From Lithodes maja (taxonomy: Eukaryota > Arthropoda > Malacostraca > Decapoda > Lithodidae), in assembly GCA_037953745.1 (NCBI GenBank), contig JBAKBP010000207.1, positions 1-64,000 on the forward strand: 64,000 nucleotides of DNA, given 5' to 3'. The position numbers and the translations under genes are program-made. Positions 50,953-61,613 of this stretch are shown in pieces. Under the pieces are notes generated by a model that was not told the DNA's origin, searched no databases, and saw only the letters and a list, made by a program, of their open reading frames with translations. Position 1 is the stretch's first letter. Each line of letters begins with the position of its first letter.

Positions 50953-51551
50953 ATTTAGTAGTAGCCTCTACGTTCCAACGTAGAGCTTAGAGTACCAAAA
51001 TTGGAGGCGGACATCCAAGCCGAGAAAACTCAAACATCAGCAAATAGTTAAGGATCATGATAAAGAAAAGACAGACTTAAACAAGAGAGTTTATAAAAAG
51101 AGTGTACGGACAGGTGCATATTAAGAGAGGCCACTTACAGTCATGTCATGTTCTTTTAGATCTTAACCTAATCGTATGAATGTTACATATAATGGTGGAT
51201 ATGGAAGACAGGATGCCCCCCCCCCCCCCCCTCTTTATATGGAGTAAAATAGGAAGTACTACACCGGATAAGACCAAGTGTAAACATCGCTAACAGCACC
51301 GCGCACAATGAAAAAAGTGCCGGAGGTGATAAGTGACACCCAGTAGATAAGGGACTGAACACTTAATTCTGTGGACTACTAGAAAACAGTAGGACAAAGA
51401 CCCCAATGACAATGCATGAGCATGACACAAGCGGGTGATGCATAACGAACAGAATGTGATGACGGGAAGAAAGTAATGAAACATACAGTAACATCTACCT
51501 TTCAAATATATAATGTAGTAATGAAGGAAATGAAAAACAAGATCCTTAAGC

Positions 51552-52530
51552 CTAGGGAAGGTCCTTAACCCTAGGTGACATTACATACATATACATGCAA
51601 CCCAGAGTCCCCCCCCCCCCTCCCCCCAAAAGTGGGGCGGACAGGATAGGAGAGAGACAGTAGGGGGAAGGACAAGCATAGAGGAATACCCCTAAGTAAC
51701 CCTTTTGGCCCAACACAACACAAGGACGCCCCGGCCTGTCTGTGGACATGGACAGATAGGAGGAGACAAACGTGTCGGGGGAAGACCACAGCCCTGTGTC
51801 AGCAATATCCCTGAGGGAGTGATGGGAAGGAAGCGGAGCGTGGCCACAGAAGACCGAATGTCATGCGCCGAACCCCGAACCAGAGGATTGCTATCCATAA
51901 CGACGCGACACAGGCGTAGTCCCACAGCACGTTTGGTCAACCTCCTACCGGGCTTAGGCGCTACCCAGAGCGCCAACCCCGACGCCGGCACAGTGGAATG
52001 AACAAATGAATGAAGCGAAAGAACAGGGCACAACGTGTGACGACGACGGCCGCGCTTAACGGCGGGGACCGGGAAAGGCTTAAACACGTGTGCCTCTCGT
52101 TCGTTCTTAGCAAGAAAATGAACAGACTTAGCCAAAGTTACCGACCGGAGGATGGGAGCAAACCGCAAGCAGTTCTGGGCCCCGAGACATGGCAGCCCAC
52201 TCCGATACCCTCTCACCCGTAGCTAAAGCTAGAAGAAACTGGCTTGCCAAGGAATCTGTCAGGTGTGGGGTGAAGAGTGTAGGCCGCAGACGAGAGCCAT
52301 TCGAGAGCCGCCGCCAGAGACCACTGAGGGGGAATCTGACGCGGGGGTGGTCCGAGTCGAAAGCAGGCTTGCATGAAGAACTCCAGTTCATTCTGAGGAA
52401 CGACCAACCCCGTGAGGGTCTCAAAAGGCACGCAAATGGCAGATAGGCGGGTCCTAAATGTGTTGGACAGGTAGTGACGCTTCTCAAAAATACAATTGAG
52501 GGAGTGAAACACAAGCGCCACTGACGGAGG
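51552..52530 (-). pseudogene. Decayed tyrosine recombinase of the second DIRS-like element (DIRS-2)
   Basis: Recombinase pieces are spread over several frames. The first Arg is in LALATGERVSEWAAM (near 52200), and the His-x-x-Arg in GSAHDIRSSVATLRF (near 51870). The tyrosine region lies near 51760 in yet another frame, as FVSSYLSMS. RLGPPPRQIPPQWSL (near 52350) matches the CPPPRQLMPTWSL of DIRS-1. Multiple frameshifts indicate an old, inactive copy. Confidence 0.8.
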
Positions 52531-53017
52531 TGCCTGTGAAGAGTTGTGTAACCAACAAGTAAAGCAGCGCCAGGGAGCGTCCTATATATCTTCCATGTAG
52601 AGGGCGTCCAAAGTAGAGTGAATTTGGTAGGTAATGATCGTCCAAACAAGGGGAGCCACCCTGCCTCACAAACATCCACGATGCGAATGCCAACGAGGTC
52701 CCTAGGTCTCCATTCGACCCCAAGTGGAAGCTCGAGACCGACAGGGGCACGGGATCCGGGCACCATCGTATCAGTTGAGCGTACCAGGCTTGGGCCGGCC
52801 ATAGGGGCGCGAACAACCAAACTATACCCTGGTACTCTCTCAGCCTGTGGAGGACCTTGCACAACAAAAGTGCGTCGGGTGGCGGAAACACGTACAGTGA
52901 CTGCCACCTGGTCCAGTCCTCGCTGAAAGCATCCGGTCCCCCCGTTGGAGTGCGAATCCAGCGGGTCAGGAACACAGGCAACTTGGTCGTCTCGTGAGAA
53001 ACGAACAAGGCGACCTG
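52484..53017 (-). pseudogene. DIRS-2 methyltransferase-like region and overlapping recombinase N-terminus
   Basis: One frame reads FVSHETTKLPVFLTRW...FPPPDALLLCKVL...PLWPAQAWYAQL, matching DIRS-1. The frame beside it gives PRDLVGIRIVDVCEAG, the recombinase start, so the two overlap as in DIRS-1. It is interrupted at about 53017 by the CR1-type LINE and resumes at 58578. Confidence 0.82.
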
Positions 53018-53064
53018 TACTCACCTAATTGTACTCACCTAATTGTAGTATACAGGATTTGAGC

Positions 53065-53314
53065 CTAAGCTCGTGTTGTCCTGTCTCTCTCTCTACATTT
53101 ATCCAATTTTGCTTTAAAAGTTTGGATATTTCTTGCTCCCACCACCTCCCCATCCAACTTATTCCAACACTCAATGCTTCTATACGGGAAGCTGAACTTT
53201 CTTACATCAGACTTACATATAACTTTCCTCAACTTACAATCATGACCCCTGGTTCTTCCCTCGTCCCTCACCACAAAATCTCCCTTGTCGATCTTTTCAA
53301 AACCTTTCACACAC
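53065..53314 (-). CDS. LINE ORF2 C-terminal tail
   Basis: About 80 codons: CVKGFEKIDKGDFVVRDEG, then RGHDCKLRKV, then SFPYRSIECWNKLDGEVVGA. This is the conserved tail of CR1/L2-type ORF2 proteins. It continues in frame from the RT part across the TTAA that holds the left MITE. Confidence 0.85.
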
Positions 53315-53318
53315 TTAA

Positions 53319-53946
53319 CCTCTGAAGTGCGCACGGGGGTAAATGAAAACGTCCCCCTGTGCTGACGTATTTGAGGTTTTTCGTCACTAAAATATTCATT
53401 GTACCATTAATAGCATTAATAATTATCCATATGCGCCTATTATGGGTTGATTATAAAGGTATTAACCTGAAACAACAATAAAACGAGTGAAAACAGCGTT
53501 TGAATGGTCAAAATCGGAGATATAGCCCGCGAGTTGTATAATGTATGGGTGAGGCAAGCTACCTTCCCGCCAATTTTCCCCAAGGCCACTGCGACACAGT
53601 CGATCGATACTCTCTCTCTCTCTCTTGCACTCGATGGCCATCAGTGATGACAACACCCTGCTTGCAACTCGCTAATGTTAGCACGAAAATATACCTCAGA
53701 ATAAGGGAATAATAGGGAAAATAGGTGATAACTGAGGAATAGGAGGAAAGTGGGGAAGGAGGGGAGGTAGAGGACTGAGATTTTGCATGGCCCAGGGGCC
53801 AAACAAAAATAAAAAAATAAAAAAATAAAAATAAAAAAAATAATTTTTTTTCGATGTAAAAAGTTGATTTTTAGTTTTACTTACTCCAGAGAGTCTTCCC
53901 GCAGTCCACCGGGGGAACTCTTAAGAGTCTTCCGGCAGCTCCCGGG
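53319..53946. mobile_element. TTAA MITE, left copy in the LINE
   Basis: 628 bp between TTAA at 53315-53318 and 53947-53950. The inverted ends are CCTCTGAAGTGCG and, on the other strand, CCCGGGAGCTGCC. Near the right end are an ACTCTTAAGAGT palindrome and repeated GAGTCTTCC motifs. The interior holds an A-rich run and a CT microsatellite. It is nearly identical in inverse to 55137-55758. No transposase frame. Confidence 0.88.
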
Positions 53947-53950
53947 TTAA

Positions 53951-55132
53951 ACATCATGATCATGTCACCTCTCTCTCTCCTCTCCCTCAGCGTTGGCAGC
54001 TTTAGCCTCTCCAATCTCTCCTCATAAGGCAGGTCTCTAAGGCTAGCTATCATCTTAGTGGCAACTCTCTGAACTCTTTCCAGTTTTTTATTATGTTTTA
54101 TAAGGTGTGGAGACCACACCACTGCTGCATACTCCAGTCTTGGTCGTATTATTGTCCCTATTATTTTTGCTAACATCTCTTCATCTAAATAATTCAGAGC
54201 TATTCTCATGTTAGTCAACACTGCATAGGTTTCACCAGTTATTTTATTTATATGCTGTTCAGGTGACAAGCTGTCTGCCACAACTACCCCTAGGTCTTTT
54301 GCTTTCACAGCTTTACTAATTATTTCATCTCCTATTTTATATCCCCAAGAAGGTCTATATTTACTTTTTCCCATCTCAAGAACCTGACACTTACTCGTGT
54401 TGAATTCCATTTTCCAAGTTTGACTCCACTCATATAACTTATCTAGGTCTCTCTGTAATTCTTCACAACTACTCCTACTTGTAATATGCTTCATTAATTT
54501 TGCATCATCAGCAAACATAGATATATATGAACCTATTCCCATTTGAAGGTCGTTGATGAAAACCAAAAACATGATTGGGGCCAACACCGATCCTTGAGGC
54601 ACTCCGCTTTTTACCCTTTTCCACGAGGAGAACTTTCCTTTTATTACTGTTCGCATTTCCCTCCCAATTAAATAGTTTTCCATCCACTTTAATAATACTC
54701 CCTCAACCCGCCCCACAGTCCCGAGCTTCCACAACAATCTCTTATGAGGCACCTTATCAAATGCCTTCTTGAAATCTAAGTAAATACAATCTACCCACCC
54801 CTCCCTCCCTTGTACAATGTCAATTACCCTATCATAGTAACTCAACAAATTTGTGGTACACGAATGACCTTTTCTGAACCCGAACTGCTTGCTTGAAATT
54901 ATTTCCCTCTCCTCCAACATACCCACCCATCTTTTTCTAATAATCTTTTCACAAAGCTTGCATATAACACTCGTTAAGGATACCGGTCGATAATTTAGCG
55001 GGTCTTCTTTATTTCCACTTTTATATATTGGAGTTATATTTGCTTGTTTCCATTCTAAGGGAAGTTCCCCCTTGTTTAATGAGTGTTGAACAATATTAAA
55101 AATAGGTCTCACTAGTTGTTCAGAACATTCTC
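53951..55132 (-). CDS. LINE ORF2 reverse transcriptase domain
   Basis: About 394 codons, open between the two MITEs. Motifs on the minus strand: ANITPIYKSGNKEDPLNYRPVS near 55000, QFGFRKGHSCTTNLL near 54870, YLDFKKAFDKVPH near 54770, GVPQGSVLAP near 54590 and the catalytic FADDAKL near 54510. Thumb sequence follows with RPRLEYAAVVWSPH near 54120. All the usual RT residues are present. It would make DNA from the LINE RNA at a nicked target. Confidence 0.92.
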
Positions 55133-55136
55133 TTAA

Positions 55137-55758
55137 CCCGGGAACTGCGGGGAGACTCTTAAGAGTTCCCCCGGCGGACTGCGGGAAGACTCTTGAGAGT
55201 AAGTAAAACAAAAAATCAACTTTTGACATCGAAAAAAAAAAAAAAATATATATTTTTATTTTTTTATTTGTTTTTGGCCCCTGGGCCATGCAAAATCTCA
55301 GTCCTCTACCTCCCCTCCTTCCCCACTTTCCTCCTCTCCTTCAGTTATCACCTATTTTCCCTATTATTCCCTTATTCTGAGGTATATTTTCGTGCTAACA
55401 TTAGCGAGTTGCAAGCAGGGTGTTGTCATCACTGATGGCAAGCGAGTGCAAGAGAGAGAGAGAGAGTATCGATCGACTGTGTCTCAGTGGCCTTGGGGGA
55501 AATTGGCGGGAAAGCAGTTTGCCTCACCCATACATTATACAACTCGCGGGCTATATCTCCGATTTTGACCATCCAAACGCTGTTTTCACTCGTTTTATTG
55601 TTGTTTCAGGTTAATATCTTTATAATCAACCCATAATAGGCGCATATGGATAATTATTAATGCTATTAATGGTACAATGAATATTTTAGTGACGGAAACA
55701 CCTCAAATACGTCAGCACAGGGGGACGTTTCCAATTACCCCCATGCGCACTTGTTAGG
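55137..55758. mobile_element. TTAA MITE, right copy in the LINE
   Basis: 622 bp between TTAA at 55133-55136 and 55759-55762, in the opposite orientation to the left copy. Ends: CCCGGGAACTGCG and, on the other strand, CCTAACAAGTGCG. Removing it together with one TTAA rejoins the endonuclease-to-RT reading frame exactly. Confidence 0.88.
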
Positions 55759-55762
55759 TTAA

Positions 55763-57442
55763 TACCCATCCAGCACTGTTATCTGGGCCCATAGATTTTC
55801 TCACGTCCAATTCTTCCAACAATGATTTTAGTTCATCCTTGTTGACTGCTATCGACTCTAGTCCCTGTATCTCGTTCAATTCCACCACAGGTTCTACATA
55901 GTCATCCTCCTCCACAAACACGGATGTTAATGTATCATTCATAATTTCACACATACCCACTGTGTCTTCATATAATTGACCCTCTACCCTAAGCTTTGTT
56001 ATTTTGTCCTTTATTTTTGTTTTGCCGTTGATATAACTATAGAACAGTTTGGGTTCTTTATTACATTTGTTTACTATATCTTTTTCAAAGTTCTTTTTCT
56101 CCTCTCTTATAGTCTTGACATAGTTGTTTCTAGCATTCTTATACTCATTCCATTTTTCCTCAGTGTGTCTCCTTCTCACTTTATTCCATGCAGAGTCCTT
56201 TTTGTTCTGGGCAATGTGACATCGCATGTTAAACCACTCTTTCTCCTTAGCCAGCTTTCTATCCTTAAATGTTGGTACATATTTATCTACCCCCTCCCTG
56301 TAAATGTCTAGTAACATGGTGTATTTTACCTGAATATTCTGTTCTTGCTCAATAAATGACCAATCTATATTTGCAAAGTATCCTCGTAATGATTCATAAT
56401 CCGCCTTACTATAATTTAGTCTATATTCCCTATGTTCCTCCTCTCTGCCTTCCAGAAATTCCACTGTCAATTCAAATTCAATCACAGCATGATCGCTTTT
56501 TCCCATGGGACTCAAATATGTTAGGTTCTTTATTTCTTGGGGGTCTTTGGTGAATAATAAGTCAAGTCTTGATGGTTCATCACCTCCTCTAAATCTTGTA
56601 TTTTCCATAACGTGTTGTGTTAATAGATACCCCATTGTTAGTTCAAGAAATTTGCTACCCCAAGTATTTTCATTTGAACCCGCATCCAAACATTCCCAAT
56701 CCACCTCCCCGCAATTAAAGTCCCCTGCAAGAATAAGCCTATTTTTCCTTTTACAAATAATTTCTAACATACGCAAGGTTTCCAAAATTAATTCATTATA
56801 TTCATCGTTGCTCCAAGATTTAGTCTTAGGAGGTAAATAAACTGATACAATGTCCAATTTTGACCTATCATTATCCTCAATTTCAACTGCTACCACTTCA
56901 GCAATGCTATCACCAAGTTTTAATTCTTTAGCAGTAATTTTATTATCTACCATGATCAACACTCCTCCTCCTAGCTTTCCTAACCTGTCTCTTCTCCATG
57001 TACTGTATCCTGCACAACTAATTATATTCGTATCTACTTCCTGGTTAAGCTTAGTTTCAGTCAAACATACTACCCCGGGCCTCTCTCTCTTTACATATTC
57101 GTCAAACTCAATCTTTTTGGAAATTAACCCATCAATATTTGTATACATGAACTTAGCGTTTCCAGTATTTTCCCTATTTTTCTCGTCCCTGCCCGTTCCT
57201 TTCTTTTTTGTACGTACCCCTCCCAACTTATTTCCTAGCTTGTCTCCTCTTCTCTTGTCTCCACCTGGACTGTTTCTCGCTCCGTTTCCACCTCCCCTCC
57301 CTCTGCCTCCACTTGGACTGTTTCTCTCTCTATCTCCACCTCCCCTCTCTCTGCCTTCTCCCCCGTCACCCGCACCATCTCCCTTTCCCTCCCTACTTCG
57401 TCCCTTCGCTTTATATACCATTTCTTGAGTTTTCCCTCCCAC
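55763..57442 (-). CDS. LINE ORF2 N-terminal part: apurinic-type endonuclease and linker
   Basis: About 560 codons. A Gly/Arg-rich start (residues ~15-85) precedes an endonuclease fold. TNIDGLISKK lies near 101, CLTETKLN near 127 (catalytic Glu), GVLIMVDNK near 155, LAGDFNCGEVDWE near 237 and SDHAVIEFEL near 315 (Ser-Asp-His). A linker with KSYINGK-like sequence and then SMGPDN leads to RT. The start overlaps ORF1 by about 200 bp in another frame. The endonuclease would nick genomic DNA to prime reverse transcription. Confidence 0.9.
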
Positions 57443-58335
57443 ACTCTCCAGAAAAACTTCTTTTCGTCTTCTTTCGTCCTTTCTCCATTCTTTACATTTG
57501 CCTCGGTTTGCAATTCCTTTCTTATGTTTCGATCCTCAATACTCATGTCTTTTCTAATTGTAATTTTCTTAAACTTGCTGGTCAAGTTAAGTCTCCATGT
57601 TACGTTCATTATTGCATCCACTGTTACCCTAGACCTAAACTGCACTCTCATTGGCCTTGTGTTTCCCTTACTATATTTACCCATTCTCCTAACTTCTTCA
57701 ATATCATCTCTCCAGTTGTTTCCTTCTTCATCAACATGCTTGATCAATGTTTTTACCTTATTAATTTCTTCCTTATCCCTAGCTTTCCTCTCAATAATGT
57801 GCTCCTCTATATCCCCAAATACAATAATACACTTATTTCTATCTATTGTTTCACGCAGGACCTGTTCATTTCTCCTCATAGCTTTTACTACCACTGATTC
57901 TAAATCTTTATTTTCCCTTTCTGATTGTTTCTTTTGTTCCTCCATGATTTCCTTCATTGCCACTTCCTTCACTTTTCCTCCTTCGTCATTAACCCATTTA
58001 TTGTGTTTCTCCTTAATCTCCTCCACATGTGTTTTCACTTCCTTGGTTTGCCCTTTGTATTCTTCAAGTTGCAATCTTAAAGCTTCATTTTCGTCCCGGA
58101 GTTGCCCCATATGAGTTTGAATTTCTTTTAGGCTAGCCCGACTCAAATCTTGTCCAGGCTCGATGTCCCCAGCCTGAGCACCACATATTGAACATATAGC
58201 CTCAATCTGTGAACTAACACTCACCTTCCACTCCTGCATATCCTCCTTCCACCTTTTAATGTCATTCAGCTCACGTATAATTTTCCCTAGAATGCCCTCG
58301 GTCTCACCGACTTCAAATCCATCAAAGTCAGCCAT
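57235..58335 (-). CDS. LINE ORF1 protein
   Basis: 366 codons from ATG 58335. Residues 1-60 are acidic with ICSICGAQAG (one Cys pair). About 75-165 is a Glu/Lys-rich coiled coil (LRDENEALRLQLEEYKG). About 165-290 resembles the RNA-binding fold of LINE ORF1 proteins, with NKCIIVFGDIEE, then VRRMGKYSKGNTRPMRVQFRS. The C-terminus is built from tandem units around ERETVQVE, encoded by a 45-bp repeat near 57257-57350. It probably binds LINE RNA as a chaperone. Confidence 0.82.
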   Translation of the reverse strand: MADFDGFEVGETEGILGKIIRELNDIKRWKEDMQEWKVSVSSQIEAICSICGAQAGDIEPGQDLSRASLKEIQTHMGQLRDENEALRLQLEEYKGQTKEVKTHVEEIKEKHNKWVNDEGGKVKEVAMKEIMEEQKKQSERENKDLESVVVKAMRRNEQVLRETIDRNKCIIVFGDIEEHIIERKARDKEEINKVKTLIKHVDEEGNNWRDDIEEVRRMGKYSKGNTRPMRVQFRSRVTVDAIMNVTWRLNLTSKFKKITIRKDMSIEDRNIRKELQTEANVKNGERTKEDEKKFFWRVWEGKLKKWYIKRRDEVGREREMVRVTGEKAERGEVEIERETVQVEAEGGEVETERETVQVETREEETS

Positions 58336-58577
58336 ATTTGTTTACATCCACTCGCATTCACAATCGCTTGAATTATTTTAACATTCGAAATATCCTCACT
58401 TGATTTTAATCTCAAATTATTTTAATACTGCATTATAATACAGGACAACACAAAATATCCTTATACTCAAGTTTAGGTGAGTTTATTTGACGAGCGCTGT
58501 AAACAGCTTGCTAGATCAGTTGATTTTCGGGAGCGTGGGTGCGGAGGTGTTGTCTCGTCGGTGGTTCGTGTGTGTGT
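58336..58577 (-). other. LINE 5' untranslated region
   Basis: About 240 bp between the ORF1 start and the point where DIRS-2 coding similarity resumes. It contains a GT microsatellite near 58566-58576. The exact 5' end is uncertain. Confidence 0.5.
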
Positions 58578-59122
58578 GGAACACCCCAGGAGGCTGCCAG
58601 GTCGTCAAATACGGTTCGTTGGAATGACCATGCTACCTGGGGGCTCCGTCCCTGAGACAAAGCATCTGCCCACAGGTGGGCAGTCCCGGGCAGGTAGGAT
58701 GCATGCAGCGGAATGTTGTAACGAACTGCCTGAAAAAACAGTTCCTCCGCCAGACCCAGAAGCACCGCGGATCTGGAGGAGCCCAGTTTCTGTATGCAAG
58801 GAACTGCAGTCATGTTGTCCATCCGGAAGGCCAACGACCTGCCGGGAAGGGCTTGTCCATGACCCCGCAGGAAGAACAACGGGACCAACAGTTTCAAGAC
58901 GTTTAAGTGTAAGGGAGTGAGACCTGACCACTTGCCTTGGTGTTGGTGACCCATGTTGGACTGGGAGCCCCATCCCACCTCGCTCGACGCATCGGTGTCT
59001 ATCCAGATGGTCGGCGGGGGCGAAGTCCAAGGCACAGCTCTCGCGAGCTTGCCCCGAACAACCCAGTGTGTCAAAAGCAAATGGAACGAGCGCGGAATCG
59101 GACAAAGCCGACGTGGAGGCAA
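58578..59122 (-). pseudogene. DIRS-2 RNase H fragment
   Basis: Reads WIDTDASSEVGWGSQ near 58995, LHLNVLKLLVPLFFLRG near 58900, FRMDNMTAVPCIQKLGSSRS near 58800 and YLPGTAHLWADALSQ near 58680, matching DIRS-1 closely. The frame continues into the LINE junction and ends in unrelated codons at 58511. Confidence 0.85.
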
Positions 59123-59949
59123 CAGTGGGAATGCTTTGTCGCCCAGTTGAATCAGGCGTGTTGATCCCGAGCCTCCCTAGGGGAATGGTCAGACACGCCC
59201 AATGGAGCGACCCGATCAACGAGTCCCAGAGTTACCCGGGAATGGATACCGAGTGCAACGCAGCGAAAAGATTCCTTCGAATCTGCGAGGCGTTCACCCG
59301 ACTCTGTCCGACGGTCGCGCTCGTCATGTCCCAGTCCAGGCCTACCCACGTCACGTCTTGTGACGGGGTGAGGCACGACGTGGGAACGTTTATCTTGAAA
59401 CCTAAACTTGTGATGTGGTGGATGACAAGGAGAGTGTGTTGTGCACATTGAGTGTGAGAGTCTGCGAAGATGAGCTAATCGTCCAAGTAAAACAGGAGCT
59501 GAATCACCTGACGGAGCAGGGGAGTCAGAGCCTGCTGGACGAGTTACGTAAAGACTCGTGGTGCGATATTGAGACCGAAGGGCAGCCTGTCGAACGTGAA
59601 CACCCTTGCGTGCAGCTGGAGCGCCAGATAGCACTGGAACCGAGGTGCAAGCGGCACATGCCAATATGCGTCCTTGAGATCCAGGGATATCACCCAGCAG
59701 CCGGGACGGAGCGCCAACCACACCTGACTGATGGTGAGCATCCGAAAGCGGTCGTTCACGATATGCAAATTGATGCATGACAGGTCGACCACCGGTCTCA
59801 TCGCATCGCAGTCCTGCTGCGGGACCAGAAACACATGTGAGAGGAAGACCCGCTAGAGTGGCGAGACTACCCGAACAATCCCATGCTCGAGCATTGACAT
59901 GATAATCGTGGCCACGTCTGGAGAGACGTGCCGATGTCGGGGAGGACAT
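59123..59949 (-). pseudogene. DIRS-2 reverse transcriptase, frameshifted
   Basis: LVPQQDCDAMRPVVDLSCIN (near 59810), LDLKDAYWHVPLAPRF (near 59670) and LPFGLNIAPRVFT (near 59560) match DIRS-1. The YLDD box is still readable near 59480 but is followed directly by a stop where DIRS-1 has Trp. Several frame changes occur. The copy is dead. Confidence 0.83.
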
Positions 59950-60298
59950 CTGAGAGGGGGCCTAGACCAGGACAGATCCCGCACCACAACCCGACGCGCC
60001 CACGATTGGCGAGGCCATTGCCGATAGCGGGGGTAAAAGAAGTCGGGAGGGACCCCTTGTGTGAGCCTCAACACTCGTGCGGGGAGGCGGTCGGGAGAGA
60101 AGGGGGAAAAAATCCAGGAGGAACTAGCGGTGTGCTGAGCCAGCATAGTCGGCAGTCTTGCCGCGGCGAGACTGACCACCACGGGCACCCCCTCCCCCGT
60201 AGCGACCGCGTCCCTAAAACCTGCACGGAGGATCCTGCGCAGGGCGGCGATGCACCTGCCTCTGGTCGGTACGCTGCGAGGACGCCTCAATGGCGAGC

Positions 60299-61613
60299 GG
60301 GCGAAGAGACGAGCGGCAGACAGAAGGGTGCATTATCCGTCCCCTACCCCTTTGGCGTCACCCATCGATGGAACCTCGGACCGGCCTTCCTCCCACGACC
60401 CTGGGAGGAAGCGGCTGATGCCCCAGAAACACGGGGTGCGAAGCGTCCCGCAGTCGCAAAGAGGTAAGTCTCGTGCCACGCACCATCCGAGAAGAGACCC
60501 TCAGTTGCGAGCTCAGAGAGGAGCAGCGTCGTCGTGATCTCCGCGGGCGCCGGCTTACAGAAGGCCACCCTCAGCGACTGCCTACACGGAGCAGCCTCAT
60601 GGACGGCACCCTGAAGGTCACCCACTGAGTTCAGGGCGAGCTGCAGCTGCACACGCCGCAACCCAACCCTTCTTGAGGTCACCAGCAGGCTCGGCGTCAA
60701 GAAGCCGGAGGTAAATACCCGCCATTTGGAACAGCAGGAGGAGGGTGGAGAGCAAGCGAGCGGCGCGTTGCCGGAGCCGGTGATCCCGATCGAGGGCACT
60801 CTTCTCCGATGGCACGAAGAAGGACTCGGGCAACTGGTCTAACACAATGTTAGGGGCATGCAGCCACGACCAATATGTGGGAGAGACCCCGGACGATGAC
60901 AGGACGAGCCCAGACACAAAAGTGTAGTCAGGTGGTGGGAGAGAAACGAAGCCCCAGCAGACCTGACGCCAAAACCAACCCCCTCCGCCAGCCACCGATC
61001 CCAAGGCCAGTCCTCAAGATTGGTGAGCTCGAGCATGACGTTGCCTTCAGCATCGCGAGCACTCTTCACCAGAGGAAGACCGGCAAGGGCTGACAGAGCG
61101 GGAGCATCAGCGAAGATGTCGTGGCGAATGTAGTCCGACCAGAAACGTAGAGACCCAGAGGGAGATACCCTAGGACGGTATGGAAAAAAATGCAAATCCG
61201 ACCGACTGGGATGAGGCCGGAGATCCACCTCTGGGACTAGGCAGTCCGGAGTCAGTGCCCGGAAGAGACCCGGAGCACTAAACCATATATCCCAATTCTC
61301 AGCAACCGGCCGTCCCCCCCCCCCCCCCCTCCCGTGCATGAGTGGCGGCACGTTCCGGGTGAGTAGTCACCACAGTCTGCCAAGACGCAGGCTCTCCATA
61401 CAAAGAAGGGAGGACACGTTTGGGAACCTTAAATGTAGACAGTGGGGGAACACTAACAGGCTGGCTAACCATCCCCAGCCTGCTCCCAGGCAGCACGACG
61501 AAAGACGGCGAAGGAGCCAGAGAGGGGGCTGGCGCAGGCAGAGCCGCGGCTGCCACCACAGGGGTTGTCGGGCCAGGAGGCAGTCGACCGTAGGAAAGGG
61601 GAAAGGCCAGTAA
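60299..61613 (-). pseudogene. DIRS-2 gag-like ORF, frameshifted
   Basis: FWSDYIRHDIFADAPALSAL (near 61110) corresponds to FSDWTKHDGFNDIKALSAL of DIRS-1. A LNSVGDLQGAVHEA stretch (near 60610) corresponds to IQSLGDIRTALLEA. The pieces lie in at least three frames. A C13-14 run near 61314 may have caused one shift. 59950-60298 links it to RT with little recognisable sequence. Confidence 0.75.

Larger units (their letters stand above)
53018..58577 (-). mobile_element. CR1-type LINE, apparently full length, carrying two TTAA MITEs
   Basis: The minus-strand order is 5' leader, ORF1, ORF2 endonuclease, RT and C-terminal tail, then a 3' end of two TACTCACCTAATTG units (53018-53045 as written on the plus strand). 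Removing the two MITEs leaves about 4.3 kb, with ORF2 continuous across both TTAA sites. It lies inside DIRS-2. I did not find a clear target duplication; the 5' edge at about 58577 is placed where DIRS-2 similarity resumes. Confidence 0.88.

Noticed and set aside
51211..51233. Biological meaning of long poly-C runs
   Set aside because: Homopolymers here, near 51610 and near 61314 are simple repeats and are prone to sequencing error.
57208..58114. Long plus-strand ORFs opposite LINE ORF1 and ORF2
   Set aside because: Ser/Leu/Phe-rich shadows of Glu/Lys/Arg-rich minus-strand coding sequence.
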